Assembly (NCBI RefSeq): GCF_001422885.1
Contig: NZ_LMMZ01000023.1
Location: 1,138-65,137, forward strand
Direction: 5' to 3'
From: Methylobacterium sp. Leaf104
Lineage (GTDB): Bacteria > Pseudomonadota > Alphaproteobacteria > Rhizobiales > Beijerinckiaceae
DNA length: 64,000 nt
Shown: piece by piece, positions 53,813-63,551 of the stretch
Layout of the letters: each line of letters starts with the position of its first letter
Position numbering within the stretch: position 1 is the first letter of the stretch
Program-made: the position numbers and the translations under genes
The notes under the pieces: generated by a model
What the model saw: only the letters and a program-made list of their open reading frames with translations
Told to the model about the DNA's origin: nothing
The model's database searches: none

Positions 53813-54754
53813 ATGTTAATCGGACGGGCGCCTGTGCGAGACCCGACGCGGCGCCGGGCGCTGCTCTGGCTCGGCCTCTCCGGCGCCACCGCCGCCGGTC
53901 CGGTCGCGGCCGACGCGCCCCTCGTCGTGGCCTCGAAGAGCGACACCGAAGGGGTCCTCACGGGTGCGATGATCGCCCGCGTCCTGGAACGCCTCGGACT
54001 GCCGGTCCGGCGCAAGCTCGGGCTCGGGCCGACCCTGATCGTCCGCAGCAGCCTGCTGTCGGGCGAGATCTCGATCTATCCCGAATACACCGGCAACGGC
54101 GCGTTCTTCACCGGCACCGAGACCGACCCGGTCTGGAAGTCGCCGCAGGGTGCCTACGAGACGATCCGGCGGAGCGATGCCGAGCGCGGCCTCGCCTGGC
54201 TGACGCGGGCCCCCGCCGACAACACCTGGCTCATCGCCGTCAACGGGGCGCTCGCCCGGCGCGAGCGTCTCGCGACGATGGCCGACTTCGCCGGTGCGGT
54301 CCGCCGCGGCGCGATCACGCTCGCGGCCTCCACCGAGTTCGTGGAGAGTCCGGCGGCCCTGCCGGCCTTCGAGGCGGCCTACGGTTTCGCCTTGCCTCTC
54401 GACCGCATCATCAGCCTGCCCGGGGGCGACACCTCGGTGACCGCGCGGGCCGCCGCGCAGGGCATCAGCGGCGTGAATGCCGGCATGGTCTACGGGACGG
54501 ACGGGGCGCTCGCGGCCCTCGACCTCGTCGTGATGAGTGATCCCCTCGGTGCCCAGATCGTCTACGAGGTCGCCCCCGTGATTCGGCAGGCCGACCTCGC
54601 CCGCCACCCGGAGATCGCCCCGGCCCTCGCGCGGGTCTTCACGCGCCTCGATGCGGAGACCTTGCGGCGACTGAATGCCCGGATCACCGTGGACGGCGCG
54701 GTCGCCGAGGCGGTGGCGGAGGACTTCCTGTCCACGAACGGATCGCTGCCGTGA
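53813..54754 (+). CDS. Osmoprotectant-type ABC substrate-binding protein
   Basis: 313 residues with a Tat-like signal (TRRRALLWLGLS, cleavage near residue 33). The mature part is a glycine-betaine/choline-binding (OpuAC/YehZ-like) protein: VASKSDTEGVLTGAMIARVLE, SGEISIYPEYTGNGAFF and GVNAGMVYGTDGAL. It overlaps the first permease (GTGATG). Function by family: uptake of betaine-type or other quaternary compounds. Confidence 0.85.
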   Translation: MLIGRAPVRDPTRRRALLWLGLSGATAAGPVAADAPLVVASKSDTEGVLTGAMIARVLERLGLPVRRKLGLGPTLIVRSSLLSGEISIYPEYTGNGAFFTGTETDPVWKSPQGAYETIRRSDAERGLAWLTRAPADNTWLIAVNGALARRERLATMADFAGAVRRGAITLAASTEFVESPAALPAFEAAYGFALPLDRIISLPGGDTSVTARAAAQGISGVNAGMVYGTDGALAALDLVVMSDPLGAQIVYEVAPVIRQADLARHPEIAPALARVFTRLDAETLRRLNARITVDGAVAEAVAEDFLSTNGSLP

Positions 54755-55932
54755 TGGCGAGCCTCCGACAGGGCAGGGCGCACCTGTCCGACATTCGCCC
54801 GCTCCTCGCGGCGACGGCGTGGCTCGGCGCCCTGGTCCTCGTCCTGACGCACCTGCCCCTCCTGAGCGTCGCCGAGAACCGGCTGGCCCTCGGACATCCG
54901 GTGACGGGTCTCGCAGCCCTCGGCACGACGGGCCTCGTCGTGCTGTCGCTTGCGGCCGGCGCCATCGGCCTCACCGCCGCTTCGCGGCGCAGGGCCGGCG
55001 CCGCGGCGGCCGTCCTGCTGCTGATCCTCGCCACGCTCCTGCTCGGGCAGGGGCTCGGGAGGGGCGCCGCCCTCTCCCTGGTCGGCCTTCCCCCGGCGGC
55101 CCGGGCCAGCCTCGGTTCGGGATGCTGGCTGGCGCTCGCCCTCCTCGGCGGCGCCCTCGGCCTCGCGGTCCGGCGCGCCCGCATCCCCGGCCTCGGCCTC
55201 GCCGCAGGCGTGCTCCTGAGCCTCGCCGTGGCCGCGATGGGCCACGCGGGCGCCTTCGACGCCCTCTCGCTCGCCGTCGAGTACGCGGCCCGGCGCGGGA
55301 CGGTGAACGCGGCGATCGGAGAACACCTCGCCCTCGCGGGCGCCGCGCTGGTCCTCGCCGGCCTGCTGGCGGTCGGATTGTCGCCGGCATCGCGCGGGCA
55401 GGGGCTGGTGGCCCTGGTCCTCGGCGGGCTCCAGGTCGTGCCCGCCGTCGCCCTCCTCGGCGCGATGGTCGCCGCGACGGCGGCCCTCCTGCGCGCCGTC
55501 CCGGCCCTGCGCGACCTCGGCCTCTCGGCCCTCGGTCCCGTTCCGGCCGTCGTCGCCATCGCCGCCTACCTGGCCCTGCCGCTCTGGCGCGGCCTCGCCC
55601 TGGCCCTGCGGGCGCCCGACGCCGACACGCTCCTGGCCGCCGAGGCTCTCGGCCTCTCGCGCAGGCAGATCCTGGCCCGGATCCGCCTGCCGATCGGGGC
55701 GCCGATCCTCGTCGGCGCCGTCCGAGTCGCCGCCGTGCAGGGCCTCGGCCTCGCCACCCTCGGCGCCCTGGTCGGCGCCGGCGGCCTCGGGCGCATCGTC
55801 TTCGACGGCATGGCGCAGTTCGCTCCCGACCTGATGCTCCTCGGGGCGATCCCGGTGGTGGCGCTCTCGCTCCTGGCCGAACGGGGACTCGGCCGGCTCG
55901 AGGCGGCCGCGCGGCGGCGGTGGCACGCATGA
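54754..55932 (+). CDS. ABC permease, osmoprotectant type (YehY-like)
   Basis: 392 residues. A large N-terminal membrane part of about six helices is followed by a BPD-transport-1 module with LQVVPAVALLGAMV and the EAA loop AAEALGLSRRQILARIRLPIGAP. YehY of E. coli has the same long layout. The start (ATG 54754) overlaps the stop of the binding-protein gene. It is coupled to the next permease. Confidence 0.85.
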   Translation: MASLRQGRAHLSDIRPLLAATAWLGALVLVLTHLPLLSVAENRLALGHPVTGLAALGTTGLVVLSLAAGAIGLTAASRRRAGAAAAVLLLILATLLLGQGLGRGAALSLVGLPPAARASLGSGCWLALALLGGALGLAVRRARIPGLGLAAGVLLSLAVAAMGHAGAFDALSLAVEYAARRGTVNAAIGEHLALAGAALVLAGLLAVGLSPASRGQGLVALVLGGLQVVPAVALLGAMVAATAALLRAVPALRDLGLSALGPVPAVVAIAAYLALPLWRGLALALRAPDADTLLAAEALGLSRRQILARIRLPIGAPILVGAVRVAAVQGLGLATLGALVGAGGLGRIVFDGMAQFAPDLMLLGAIPVVALSLLAERGLGRLEAAARRRWHA

Positions 55933-56699
55933 GGATCCGGCACACGATGGGAACCCGGGACAGGAAGCGTCTCCGGATGTCGCCCGCCCTCGGTTTCGCC
56001 CTGACGGGTCTGGCCCTGGCGGCCGCCAGCCATCCCGCCATCGCCGCCTGGATCACCGAGGCGCTGGGCGAGCCCGCCCGCCGCCCCCTGGCGGTGGGAC
56101 GTCTCCTCGAGCTGGCGCGCGCGCACCTCGTCCTGGCCGGGACCGGCCTCGCCCTCGTGGCCGTCCTGGGCATCGGCCTCGGAATCCTGGTGACGCGGCG
56201 CTTCGCCGAGCCGTGGCGCCCGGCCATCGACGGCCTCGCGGCGGCGGCGCAGGCGGTCCCGCCGGTCGTCGTCGTGGCCCTGGCCTTGCCGGTGCTCGGC
56301 TTCGGCGGGCCGCCGACGCTGCTCGCCCTCGTCGCCTACGGCATCATGCCGGTGCTGCGCGGGACGGCGGGCGCGATCGCCGGCGTGCCTCCCGATATCC
56401 GCGAGGCCGGACGGGCGATCGGCCTGAACCGGCTCCAGATCCTGTGGCGGATCGAATTGCCCCTCGCCGCGCCCGACATCGTCGAGACCCTGCGGACCGC
56501 GCTGGTGCTGGCCATCGCCACGGCCGCCGTCGGCGCCCTGGCTGGTGCCTCGACCCTGGGCACGCCCATCGTGGCCGGCCTGCAGAACCAGAACACCGTC
56601 GCGATGCTCCAGGGCACCGCCGCCACGGCCGCCCTGGCCTTCCTCGCCGACGCCGCGCTCCTGGCGGGCGTCGGCCGGTGGCGGTCTACTCGTCCTTGA
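55929..56699 (+). CDS. ABC permease, osmoprotectant type (YehW-like)
   Basis: 256 residues: about five helices and an EAA loop [20 protein letters not shown] (near 157-176). It overlaps the previous permease by 4 bases. The ATPase normally found in this cluster (YehX/OsmV) is missing, and the gene's last 14 bases overlap the convergent L,D-transpeptidase gene. The protein looks full length. Confidence 0.85.
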   Translation: MRIRHTMGTRDRKRLRMSPALGFALTGLALAAASHPAIAAWITEALGEPARRPLAVGRLLELARAHLVLAGTGLALVAVLGIGLGILVTRRFAEPWRPAIDGLAAAAQAVPPVVVVALALPVLGFGGPPTLLALVAYGIMPVLRGTAGAIAGVPPDIREAGRAIGLNRLQILWRIELPLAAPDIVETLRTALVLAIATAAVGALAGASTLGTPIVAGLQNQNTVAMLQGTAATAALAFLADAALLAGVGRWRSTRP

Positions 56700-57969
56700 A
56701 CACCACCTGCGCGCCGCGGCTGACGCGGTTGGCGAGATCGCGCGCGTCCCAGTTCGTCAGCCGGATGCAGCCGTGGGATTCGGTCTTGCCGACCTTCTCC
56801 GGCTCCGGCGTGCCGTGGATGCCGTAGGACGGGATCGACAGGTCGATCCAGACCACGCCGACCGGGTTGTTCGGCCCCGGCGGGATCGTGAACTTGGTCT
56901 TCGCCTTGACCCCGGCGAACTGGTATTTCGGGTTGTAGGTGTAGGTCGGCGCGTAGGCGACGCCCGCGACCTTCGCCTCGCCGGACGGCGCCGGCTTCTC
57001 CTCGCTGCCGATCGAGGCGGGGTAGAACGCCACCAGCGTCCCGTCCTTGTCGAAGGCCCGCACGTTGCGGCTCTCCTTGTCGACCTCGATGCGGGTCACG
57101 TCCTTGGTATCGCGATCCTTGAGATCGGGCGCCTGGGCACCGGCATCCTTCGCCTCCGCGGCCTTGCCCGCGTCGCGCCTGGCGTCCTTGCTCGTGTCCT
57201 TCTTGCCTGCCTCCTTCTTGCTCGCTTCCTGGGCCTGCTTCTTGGCGGCCTTCTCCTCCGCCGTCGGCTTGCCGGTCTCCAGCGGCTTCACCGCCGCGAC
57301 CAGGATCGTCGTGCCGGCCTTGCCGAAATCGGCGTCCGGATTGAGCGCGCCTAGGAGATCGGGGGACATGTGGAAGCGCTCGGCCAGCATCTCGCGCGGG
57401 CTGGTGTAGCCCAGGGCGTCGAGGTCGGCCTGATCCTCCATCTTCGGCGGCATCTTCTCGACGAAGGGGCCCGCCACGTCGGCCTCCGTGATGGCGTACG
57501 CGGTCAGCACCGGATCGCGGCTGGTGGCCTGCAGCCTGTCGGCGAGGTCGGGCTTGATCTCCGTCTCGGGTTTGAGGCCGTTGGCGGTGGCGAAGGCCGC
57601 CAGGGCGCCGCGGAGGTTGTCGCCGTCGCGCCCGTCGATGGCGCCGGGCGAGAAGTGCGCCCGGTCGAGAAGGACCTGCGCCTTGATCAGGGCAGGCTCG
57701 GGCCGCTTCGCGCCGCTGCGCCGGGCCGCCTCGCCCTTGTCCGCCTTCTTCGCGTCGCTCTTCTTCGCCTCGCCATCCTTGGCATCGGGCTTCGTCGCGT
57801 CCTCGGCCGGTGCCAGCGCGGCGGATTCCACCGCCTCGCGCGTCAGGGCCGGCGCCTCGGCCTTGCCCTTCGTCTCGGCGCGCGCTCCGCCCGCCAGCGT
57901 GACCAGGATCAGGACCGCGAGGCCGCCGATGGCCCGCCCGCCGATCCGTGTCGAAGGATACCTGATCAC
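56686..57969 (-). CDS. L,D-transpeptidase (YkuD domain)
   Basis: 427 residues: signal peptide (about 1-31), a Lys/Ala-rich linker (to about 90), a peptidoglycan-binding-like domain ([20 protein letters not shown]), a second Lys/Ala-rich stretch, and a YkuD catalytic domain with GIHGTPEP and [12 protein letters not shown] (nucleophile Cys401, His399). It makes 3-3 crosslinks in peptidoglycan or anchors proteins to it. GTG 57969 has GGGAG seven bases upstream. Confidence 0.92.
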   Translation of the reverse strand: MIRYPSTRIGGRAIGGLAVLILVTLAGGARAETKGKAEAPALTREAVESAALAPAEDATKPDAKDGEAKKSDAKKADKGEAARRSGAKRPEPALIKAQVLLDRAHFSPGAIDGRDGDNLRGALAAFATANGLKPETEIKPDLADRLQATSRDPVLTAYAITEADVAGPFVEKMPPKMEDQADLDALGYTSPREMLAERFHMSPDLLGALNPDADFGKAGTTILVAAVKPLETGKPTAEEKAAKKQAQEASKKEAGKKDTSKDARRDAGKAAEAKDAGAQAPDLKDRDTKDVTRIEVDKESRNVRAFDKDGTLVAFYPASIGSEEKPAPSGEAKVAGVAYAPTYTYNPKYQFAGVKAKTKFTIPPGPNNPVGVVWIDLSIPSYGIHGTPEPEKVGKTESHGCIRLTNWDARDLANRVSRGAQVVFKDE

Positions 57970-58039
57970 CGAAGAACTCCCGCGCTATCCGCCTGATGGC
58001 GCAGAAGTAAGCGCGCTGGGGCGGTCAGCGTTCCGCCCC

Positions 58040-58972
58040 TCACTGACACAGGCGGTGGCCGGCATTGCGCTGCCGCTCGTCGAGGTGGAGATGGTTGGCA
58101 TGCGCCGCATCGGAGCCCGGCCCGAGGACCGTGCGGAAGAAGTCGCAGGCCCGGCCCCGCACCGCGGCGAGGAAGGTCGCCTCGGGCGTCCCCTCGGGCG
58201 CGGCCAGGACGGAGATCGCCGGGCGGCTGGCGAAGGTGAAGCCCATCACGTCGACCCCGTTGGCGAAGCTGTGCTCGCTCAGCTTGGCGTCGGGATCGTG
58301 GTTCTGGCCCCGGCATTCGTAGGAGGTGCCGATCGTCAACCCCTTCAGCGGCTGGCCGAGGTCGCGTTCGGCGGCGACCTGCGCCTCCGTCGCCCAGCGG
58401 GCGAGCGATTCGGCCGCCGAGCAGACCAGGGTCACGGGTGGCGTCAGCGCGAGGTCGTCGGCGAGCGCCGTGACCCTGAGGGGCTTGGCGGCCCCGCACT
58501 GGCCGTTCGTGATGGCCGGCAGGGGTTCGAACCGGGCGCCGAGGCGCTCCAGGCGGCGGCGGCAGGCGCTGTCGTCGACGGGCGCGACGGTGAGCGCGAG
58601 CGCGGGGGCCGAGAGATCGGCCGGCCGCGGCGGCGGGGCCGGCACCTCGGCGCCTTCCGGCGGCTTGACCGGCTCGGGCTCGCGGGCCTTGGCGGAATCC
58701 GTGGACGCCGGGATCGCGGGCGCCGAGGTCGTGGGCACGGAGAGTTCGGGCGGGCGCTCGGGCGGGCGCGGGGCCTCGGCCGGTACCGGCGCCGGGGTCG
58801 CGAGTTCGGGCGGGCGCTGGGGCGGCTCCGGCGGCGGCATCGGGATCGCCGTGGCGTCGGAGGGCACGCCCCTCGGCTCGGCCAGCGCGGCGCCGGACAG
58901 GGCGCCTGGGCCGGACAGGGCGAGGATCGCGGCCGCGGCGAGGCGCGTGGCGAGGCGGTGGCGCAGGGGCAT
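58040..58972 (-). CDS. Extensin-like protein
   Basis: 310 residues: signal peptide (about 1-31, ending AALA), a Pro-rich linker with PERPPEL/PQRPPEL repeats, then an extensin-like C-terminal domain with SYECRGQNHDPDAKLSEHSF, NGVDVMGF and HANHLHLDERQ. The His/Asp/His arrangement resembles M15-type D,D-peptidases, which fits a peptidoglycan role next to an L,D-transpeptidase. Three to four Cys probably form disulfides. Confidence 0.87.
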   Translation of the reverse strand: MPLRHRLATRLAAAAILALSGPGALSGAALAEPRGVPSDATAIPMPPPEPPQRPPELATPAPVPAEAPRPPERPPELSVPTTSAPAIPASTDSAKAREPEPVKPPEGAEVPAPPPRPADLSAPALALTVAPVDDSACRRRLERLGARFEPLPAITNGQCGAAKPLRVTALADDLALTPPVTLVCSAAESLARWATEAQVAAERDLGQPLKGLTIGTSYECRGQNHDPDAKLSEHSFANGVDVMGFTFASRPAISVLAAPEGTPEATFLAAVRGRACDFFRTVLGPGSDAAHANHLHLDERQRNAGHRLCQ

Positions 58973-59174
58973 CTCGTTCCCGATCTGGTCCGTCGAAACT
59001 GGTCCGTCTCGGCGGACGGCCTGTAACGGCCGAGACGACCGCAGGGTTCGAACGGGCGGAAGCGTGACGGATGACGCCCCGCGACGCCGCCGACCGCGCC
59101 CACGGCTTTGCGCTTCGCGCCCACGTGCTTACCTTGCGGCGCGACGCGCGACGAACCGCTCGAAGGAACCGCGA

Positions 59175-61277
59175 ATGACCATTGGCACGCCCGACGCTCC
59201 CCAGGAGACCGCCCAGCAGATCGCCAACGCCCCGGCGCAGATCGGGCCCTTCGCGGAGCGGACCTGGTCGACGCCCCACGGGCTGCCGCCCTTCGAGCGG
59301 ATCGCGCCGGCCCATTACCTCCCGGCCTTCGAGGCCGCGCTCGCCAGCCATCGGGCCGAGATCGACGCCATCGCGGCGGAGACGAGCCCGGCGCGCTTCG
59401 ACGACACCGTCGCGGCCCTGGAGCGGGCCGGGCACGACCTCGACCGCGTTGCCTCGGTGTTCTTCAACCTGAGCGGCAGCCACACCAATCCCGAGCTCCA
59501 GGCCGTCGAGCGCGCCATCACGCCCCGTCTCGCCCGCCACGGCAGCGCGATCTACCTGAACGCGGCCCTCTGGGCGCGCATCTCCGCCGTCGATGCCGAG
59601 GCCGAGGGGCTCGGGCCGGAGGAGCGGCGGGTGCTCGACCGCTACCGGACCCGCTTCCGCCGCTCGGGCGCCGACCTCGCGCCGGAGGCCAAGGCCCGGA
59701 TGGCCGAGATCGCCGCGCGTATGGCCGAGCTCGGCACCACCTTCAGCCAGAACCTCCTGGCGGACGAGAGCGCCTTCGCGCTGCCCCTGGAGAGCGAGGA
59801 CGACCTCGCCGGGCTGCCGCCCTTCCTGCGCGCCGCCGCCGCCTCGGCCGCCCGCGAGCGCGGCAGCGCGCACGGCCACGTCATCACCCTGTCGCGCTCG
59901 CTGATCGAGCCGTTCCTGGTCTTCTCCACCCGCCGCGACCTGCGCGAGAAGGCCTACGAGGCCTGGACCCGCCGCGGCGAGGGCGGCGGCGCCACGGACA
60001 ATCGCGGCATCATCGCCGAGATCGTCTCCCTGCGGGCCGAGCGCGCGCGCCTCCTCGGCTACGACAGCTTCGCGCATTTCAAGCTCTCGGACACGATGGC
60101 CGGTTCGCCCGACCGGGCGATGGACCTGCTGCGCAACGTCTGGACGCCGGCCCACCACCAGGCCGCCGCCGAGCGCGACCGGCTCCAGGCCCTGGTCCAG
60201 GCCGAGGGCCACAATTTCGACCTCGCCAAGCACGACTGGCGCCACTACGCGGAGAAGCTGCGCCGGGCCGAGCACGACCTCGACGAGAGCGAGATCAAGC
60301 CGTACCTGCCCCTCGACGGCGTCATCGCGGCGGCCTTCGACACGGCCGAGCGGCTGTTCGGCCTGCGCTTCACGGAACTGCCCGACGTGCCGCGCTACCA
60401 TCCGGACGTGCGCGCCTGGGCCGTGCGCAACGCCGACGGCTCGGAGGTCGGCCTGTTCCTCGGCGACTATTTCGCCCGCGCCACGAAGCGCAGCGGCGCC
60501 TGGATGAGCGCCTTCCGCTCGCAGGAGCGACTCAACGGCGACATCAAGCCGATCATCGTCAACGTGATGAACTTCGCCAAGGCCCCGGAGGGCGAGGCGA
60601 CGCTGCTCTCCTTCGACGATGCCCGCACCCTGTTCCACGAATTCGGCCATGCCCTGCACGGCCTCCTGTCCGACGTGACCTACCCGCTTCTGGCGGGCAC
60701 CGCGGTCGCGGGCGACTTCGTCGAATTGCCGTCGCAGCTCTACGAGCACTGGCTCGAACAGCCGGAGGTGCTGCGCAAGCACGCCCGGCACCACCGCACC
60801 GGCGAGCCGATGCCGGAGGATCTGCTGAAGCGGCTGCTCGCGGCCCGGACCTTCAACCAGGGCTTCGCCACCATCGAGTACACGTCGTCGGCCATCGTCG
60901 ACATGACGCTGCACCTGTCGAGCGGCGGCGAGGACGGCCTCGACGTGACCGCCTTCGAGGCGGACGCCCTGAAGCGCATCGCCATGCCGGCGGAGATCTC
61001 GATGCGGCACCGGACGCCGCACTTCGCGCACATCTTCTCGGGCGACGGCTATGCCGCCGGCTACTACAGCTATCTCTGGTCGGAAGTCCTCGACGCCGAT
61101 GCGTTCGACGCCTTCCGCGAGGCCGGCGACATCTTCCATCCCGAGACGGCGGCCCGGCTGCGCAAGTACGTGTACGGGGCCGGCAACCTGCGCGATCCGG
61201 GGGAGGCCTACACCGCCTTCCGCGGCCGCCTGCCGAGCATCGACCCGCTCCTGCGCCAGCGGGGGCTCGCGGCCTGA
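59175..61277 (+). CDS. dcp: M3-family metallopeptidase (Dcp/oligopeptidase A type)
   Basis: 700 residues. The zinc motif HEFGH (488-492) in RTLFHEFGHALHGLLS, with third ligand Glu in DFVELPSQLYEHW, defines family M3. FKLSDTMAGSP and SGDGYAAGYYSYLWSEVLDAD match the peptidyl-dipeptidase Dcp/oligopeptidase A branch. No signal peptide, so cytoplasmic peptide degradation. GAAGGA precedes the ATG. Dcp versus OpdA (PrlC) cannot be settled by eye. Confidence 0.9.
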   Translation: MTIGTPDAPQETAQQIANAPAQIGPFAERTWSTPHGLPPFERIAPAHYLPAFEAALASHRAEIDAIAAETSPARFDDTVAALERAGHDLDRVASVFFNLSGSHTNPELQAVERAITPRLARHGSAIYLNAALWARISAVDAEAEGLGPEERRVLDRYRTRFRRSGADLAPEAKARMAEIAARMAELGTTFSQNLLADESAFALPLESEDDLAGLPPFLRAAAASAARERGSAHGHVITLSRSLIEPFLVFSTRRDLREKAYEAWTRRGEGGGATDNRGIIAEIVSLRAERARLLGYDSFAHFKLSDTMAGSPDRAMDLLRNVWTPAHHQAAAERDRLQALVQAEGHNFDLAKHDWRHYAEKLRRAEHDLDESEIKPYLPLDGVIAAAFDTAERLFGLRFTELPDVPRYHPDVRAWAVRNADGSEVGLFLGDYFARATKRSGAWMSAFRSQERLNGDIKPIIVNVMNFAKAPEGEATLLSFDDARTLFHEFGHALHGLLSDVTYPLLAGTAVAGDFVELPSQLYEHWLEQPEVLRKHARHHRTGEPMPEDLLKRLLAARTFNQGFATIEYTSSAIVDMTLHLSSGGEDGLDVTAFEADALKRIAMPAEISMRHRTPHFAHIFSGDGYAAGYYSYLWSEVLDADAFDAFREAGDIFHPETAARLRKYVYGAGNLRDPGEAYTAFRGRLPSIDPLLRQRGLAA

Positions 61278-61312
61278 GAACAGGGTAACGGTTTCGTAAA
61301 GAAACAGCCTTA

Positions 61313-61346
61313 ACCAATGCTTCCTGCCCCATCAGGAAGCATTGGT
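61313..61346 (+). promoter_or_regulatory. Perfect hairpin sequestering a ribosome binding site
   Basis: ACCAATGCTTCCTG (61313-61326) pairs perfectly with CAGGAAGCATTGGT (61333-61346), 14 bp with a 6-nt loop. The only Shine-Dalgarno-like sequence (AGGAAG, 61334-61339) is within the 3' arm, and the ATG follows at 61348. It may be a translational switch, or a terminator of the M3 peptidase transcript without a T run. Confidence 0.6.
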
Positions 61347-61347
61347 C

Positions 61348-62163
61348 ATGACGGATAAGGTCCTCGCGGCGTCGGCGGAACCCTCGCCCGACACCCTGCT
61401 CAAGCAAGCGATCCTCGGCGCCCGCGCCTCGGCCGAGAAGACCGCGGCGCCGCCGACCGAGACCGCCACGGCCTGGGCGGGCAGGTTCCGCGTCGAGCCG
61501 CGCCTCCTCGCCATCGCCGTCGCGAGCCTCGGTCTCGGGGCGCTCCTGGGCGCGGGCGCGATGGGCCTGGCCGCCCCGCGCGGCTCGGAAGGCGGCGAGA
61601 CCCTGGCGCAGATCCGCCACCAGATCGAGATCGGCCGCACCGAATCCGAGCGCCAGGTCGAGCGCCTGGTCAAGGGACTCGCGCAGCTTCAGGACAATGC
61701 GGAGGCCGCCCGCACGGAAGCCAAGGCCCGCCACACGAACCTCGCCGAGCGGCTCGGCCGGGCCGAGCAGAGCCTCACCACGAAGCTCGCCGCCACCGGC
61801 GACCGCCTCGAACAGGCCGAGAAGGACCAGACCGCACGATTGGCGGCCCTCACCACGCAGATCGAGAAGCGCGCCGCCGCTCCTGTTCCCGCCGCGGCGC
61901 CGCAGGCGGCCAAGGCCCTGCCAGCGGAGCCCACCGAGACCGGCACGATCCCGGACAAGCCGAAGCCGTCACCGGCCGAGGGCTGGGCCGTGCGCGAGGT
62001 CTACGACGGCGTGGCGGTGCTGGAGGATCGCAAGCGGCGACTGGTCGAGGTCGGCCTCGGCGACACCGTTCCGGGCGTCGGACGGATCGAAAACATCGAG
62101 CGGCGCGGCAAGACCTGGGTCGTGGTGACGAAGCAGGGCACGATCACGCCGCAGGCGTGGTGA
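61348..62163 (+). CDS. Single-pass membrane protein with coiled coil
   Basis: 271 residues: cytoplasmic N-terminus (1-51), one membrane helix (about 52-74), a coiled coil (about 80-175, LVKGLAQLQDNAEAARTEAK), an Ala/Pro linker and a compact C-terminal domain (GWAVREVYDGVAVLED, GLGDTVPGVGRIENIER, WVVVTKQGTI) that reads like an SH3-like beta barrel. No named family recognised. A perfect hairpin covers its ribosome binding site. Confidence 0.75.
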   Translation: MTDKVLAASAEPSPDTLLKQAILGARASAEKTAAPPTETATAWAGRFRVEPRLLAIAVASLGLGALLGAGAMGLAAPRGSEGGETLAQIRHQIEIGRTESERQVERLVKGLAQLQDNAEAARTEAKARHTNLAERLGRAEQSLTTKLAATGDRLEQAEKDQTARLAALTTQIEKRAAAPVPAAAPQAAKALPAEPTETGTIPDKPKPSPAEGWAVREVYDGVAVLEDRKRRLVEVGLGDTVPGVGRIENIERRGKTWVVVTKQGTITPQAW

Positions 62164-62209
62164 GATCGAAGCAAGCCGATGCTACCGGCCGGAGAGGCGC
62201 GGTGCGAGC

Positions 62210-62425
62210 CTAGGAAGCTTGTGCCTCAATCTCGGTCTCGGCGCTGCGCACGGGAAACCGCGGCTCGATCGTCAGCGGATCGGCGATCATCGAACCGCGG
62301 GCCGCACGGTTGCGGCCGTGGGTCAGTGCCCGGGTCTGCGCCTCCGCGGACGGATGCAGAATCGCCGTCAGGAAGGCAAAGCCTTCGAAATCGGCATCGA
62401 GGTTCTTGGCTTCGAACACTGGCAT
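62210..62425 (-). CDS. Small hypothetical protein
   Basis: 71 residues from ATG 62425, or 91 from ATG 62485; neither has a clear ribosome binding site. It carries FEGFAFLTAILHPSAEAQTR and ADPLTIEPRFPV stretches with good third-position G/C bias. No family recognised. Confidence 0.5.
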   Translation of the reverse strand: MPVFEAKNLDADFEGFAFLTAILHPSAEAQTRALTHGRNRAARGSMIADPLTIEPRFPVRSAETEIEAQAS

Positions 62426-62593
62426 GGCGGTCACCGGACCCGAGGTCCTGAATGGCTCCCGGAAGGGAGCCTCAAGACCCGTCATTGGCAGATAATGTGG
62501 ACAACGGCAATAAGTTCCGAAAGCCGACGATTATTTACCCTTAATTTACGTATGCCCGGCGCCAAAGGTTAACGCCGTGTGGCAGCGCACCCA

Positions 62594-63481
62594 TTACAGT
62601 GTTCGCGCGTCGCGGTAGATTCCGGACGGCAGCCCGGCGACCTCGGTCTCGACGGCGAAGAGGTGGCCGGCCATCGGGTCGATCCTGGGGTCGCGGCCAC
62701 GCGTTCCGGTGGTGATGAACAGGGTCGTGAGGTCGGGTCCGCCGAAGGCGCACTTGGTGACGAGCGCGGTCGGGACCGGCAGGACGCGCTCGATCTGGCC
62801 GTCCGGATCGTAGCGGGTGATGCGCGATCCGCCGTAGTGGCAGACCCAGAGATGCCCCGCCGCGTCGACGGTCAGGCCGTCGGGCTTGCCCCAGCCCGAT
62901 TCGAAGACGGCGAAGGGCCGGGGTGGCCCGATCCCATCGTCATCGACGCGATGAACCCGGATCAGCCCCTCGGTGGTATCGGCGGTGTAAATGCGGCGGC
63001 CGTCGGGCGTCACCACCGGGCCGTTCGAGACCACCACCCGGCCGCCGGAGGCATCGAGGCGCCCGCCATGCCAGCGGTGGAAGGTGCCGGTCGGCTCCGC
63101 CTCGGCGTCGTCCATGGTGCCGAAGTACAGGGCGCCGTCCGGCCCGACATAGCCGCTGTTGAGCCGGTTTCCCGAGCGAGGAGCGTCGGGCGTGATCAGG
63201 GGGCGTCTCCGGCCGCTCTCGAGGTGCAGCAGGGCGATGCCGGATTCGAATCCGGCGAGCAGCGTCTCGGGATCTTCGGTGAGGAGCGCGAAGCCGAGCT
63301 TCTCGTCCTGCGGATGGTGCTGCGTCGCCCCGCTCGCCGGGTCGTAGCGCCAGATCGTCGGCTTCTCGACATCCACCCAGACGAGGGTGCCCGACCGGGC
63401 GTCCCATGTCGCCTCCTCGCCGAGTTCGCAGCCGCAGGGAACGGCGATGCGCGGCGTGTGCGGATGGACGCTGACGGTCAT
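62594..63481 (-). CDS. SMP-30/gluconolactonase-family protein
   Basis: 295 residues, a six-bladed beta-propeller of the SMP-30/regucalcin family. Metal-site residues are in GEEATWD (Glu near 23), NSGYVGPDG (Asn near 107), NGPVVTPDG (Asn near 153) and GKPDGLTVD (Asp near 202). The family hydrolyses sugar or aromatic lactones; substrate unknown. It lies about 70 bp after the flavin oxidoreductase gene on the same strand. Confidence 0.88.
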   Translation of the reverse strand: MTVSVHPHTPRIAVPCGCELGEEATWDARSGTLVWVDVEKPTIWRYDPASGATQHHPQDEKLGFALLTEDPETLLAGFESGIALLHLESGRRRPLITPDAPRSGNRLNSGYVGPDGALYFGTMDDAEAEPTGTFHRWHGGRLDASGGRVVVSNGPVVTPDGRRIYTADTTEGLIRVHRVDDDGIGPPRPFAVFESGWGKPDGLTVDAAGHLWVCHYGGSRITRYDPDGQIERVLPVPTALVTKCAFGGPDLTTLFITTGTRGRDPRIDPMAGHLFAVETEVAGLPSGIYRDARTL

Positions 63482-63551
63482 CGTATCTCGGACTCCGGGG
63501 GCAGGTGGCTCGATCGGCGAGGGCGGCGACGGTCCCGTCGCGCGGCTCCGG

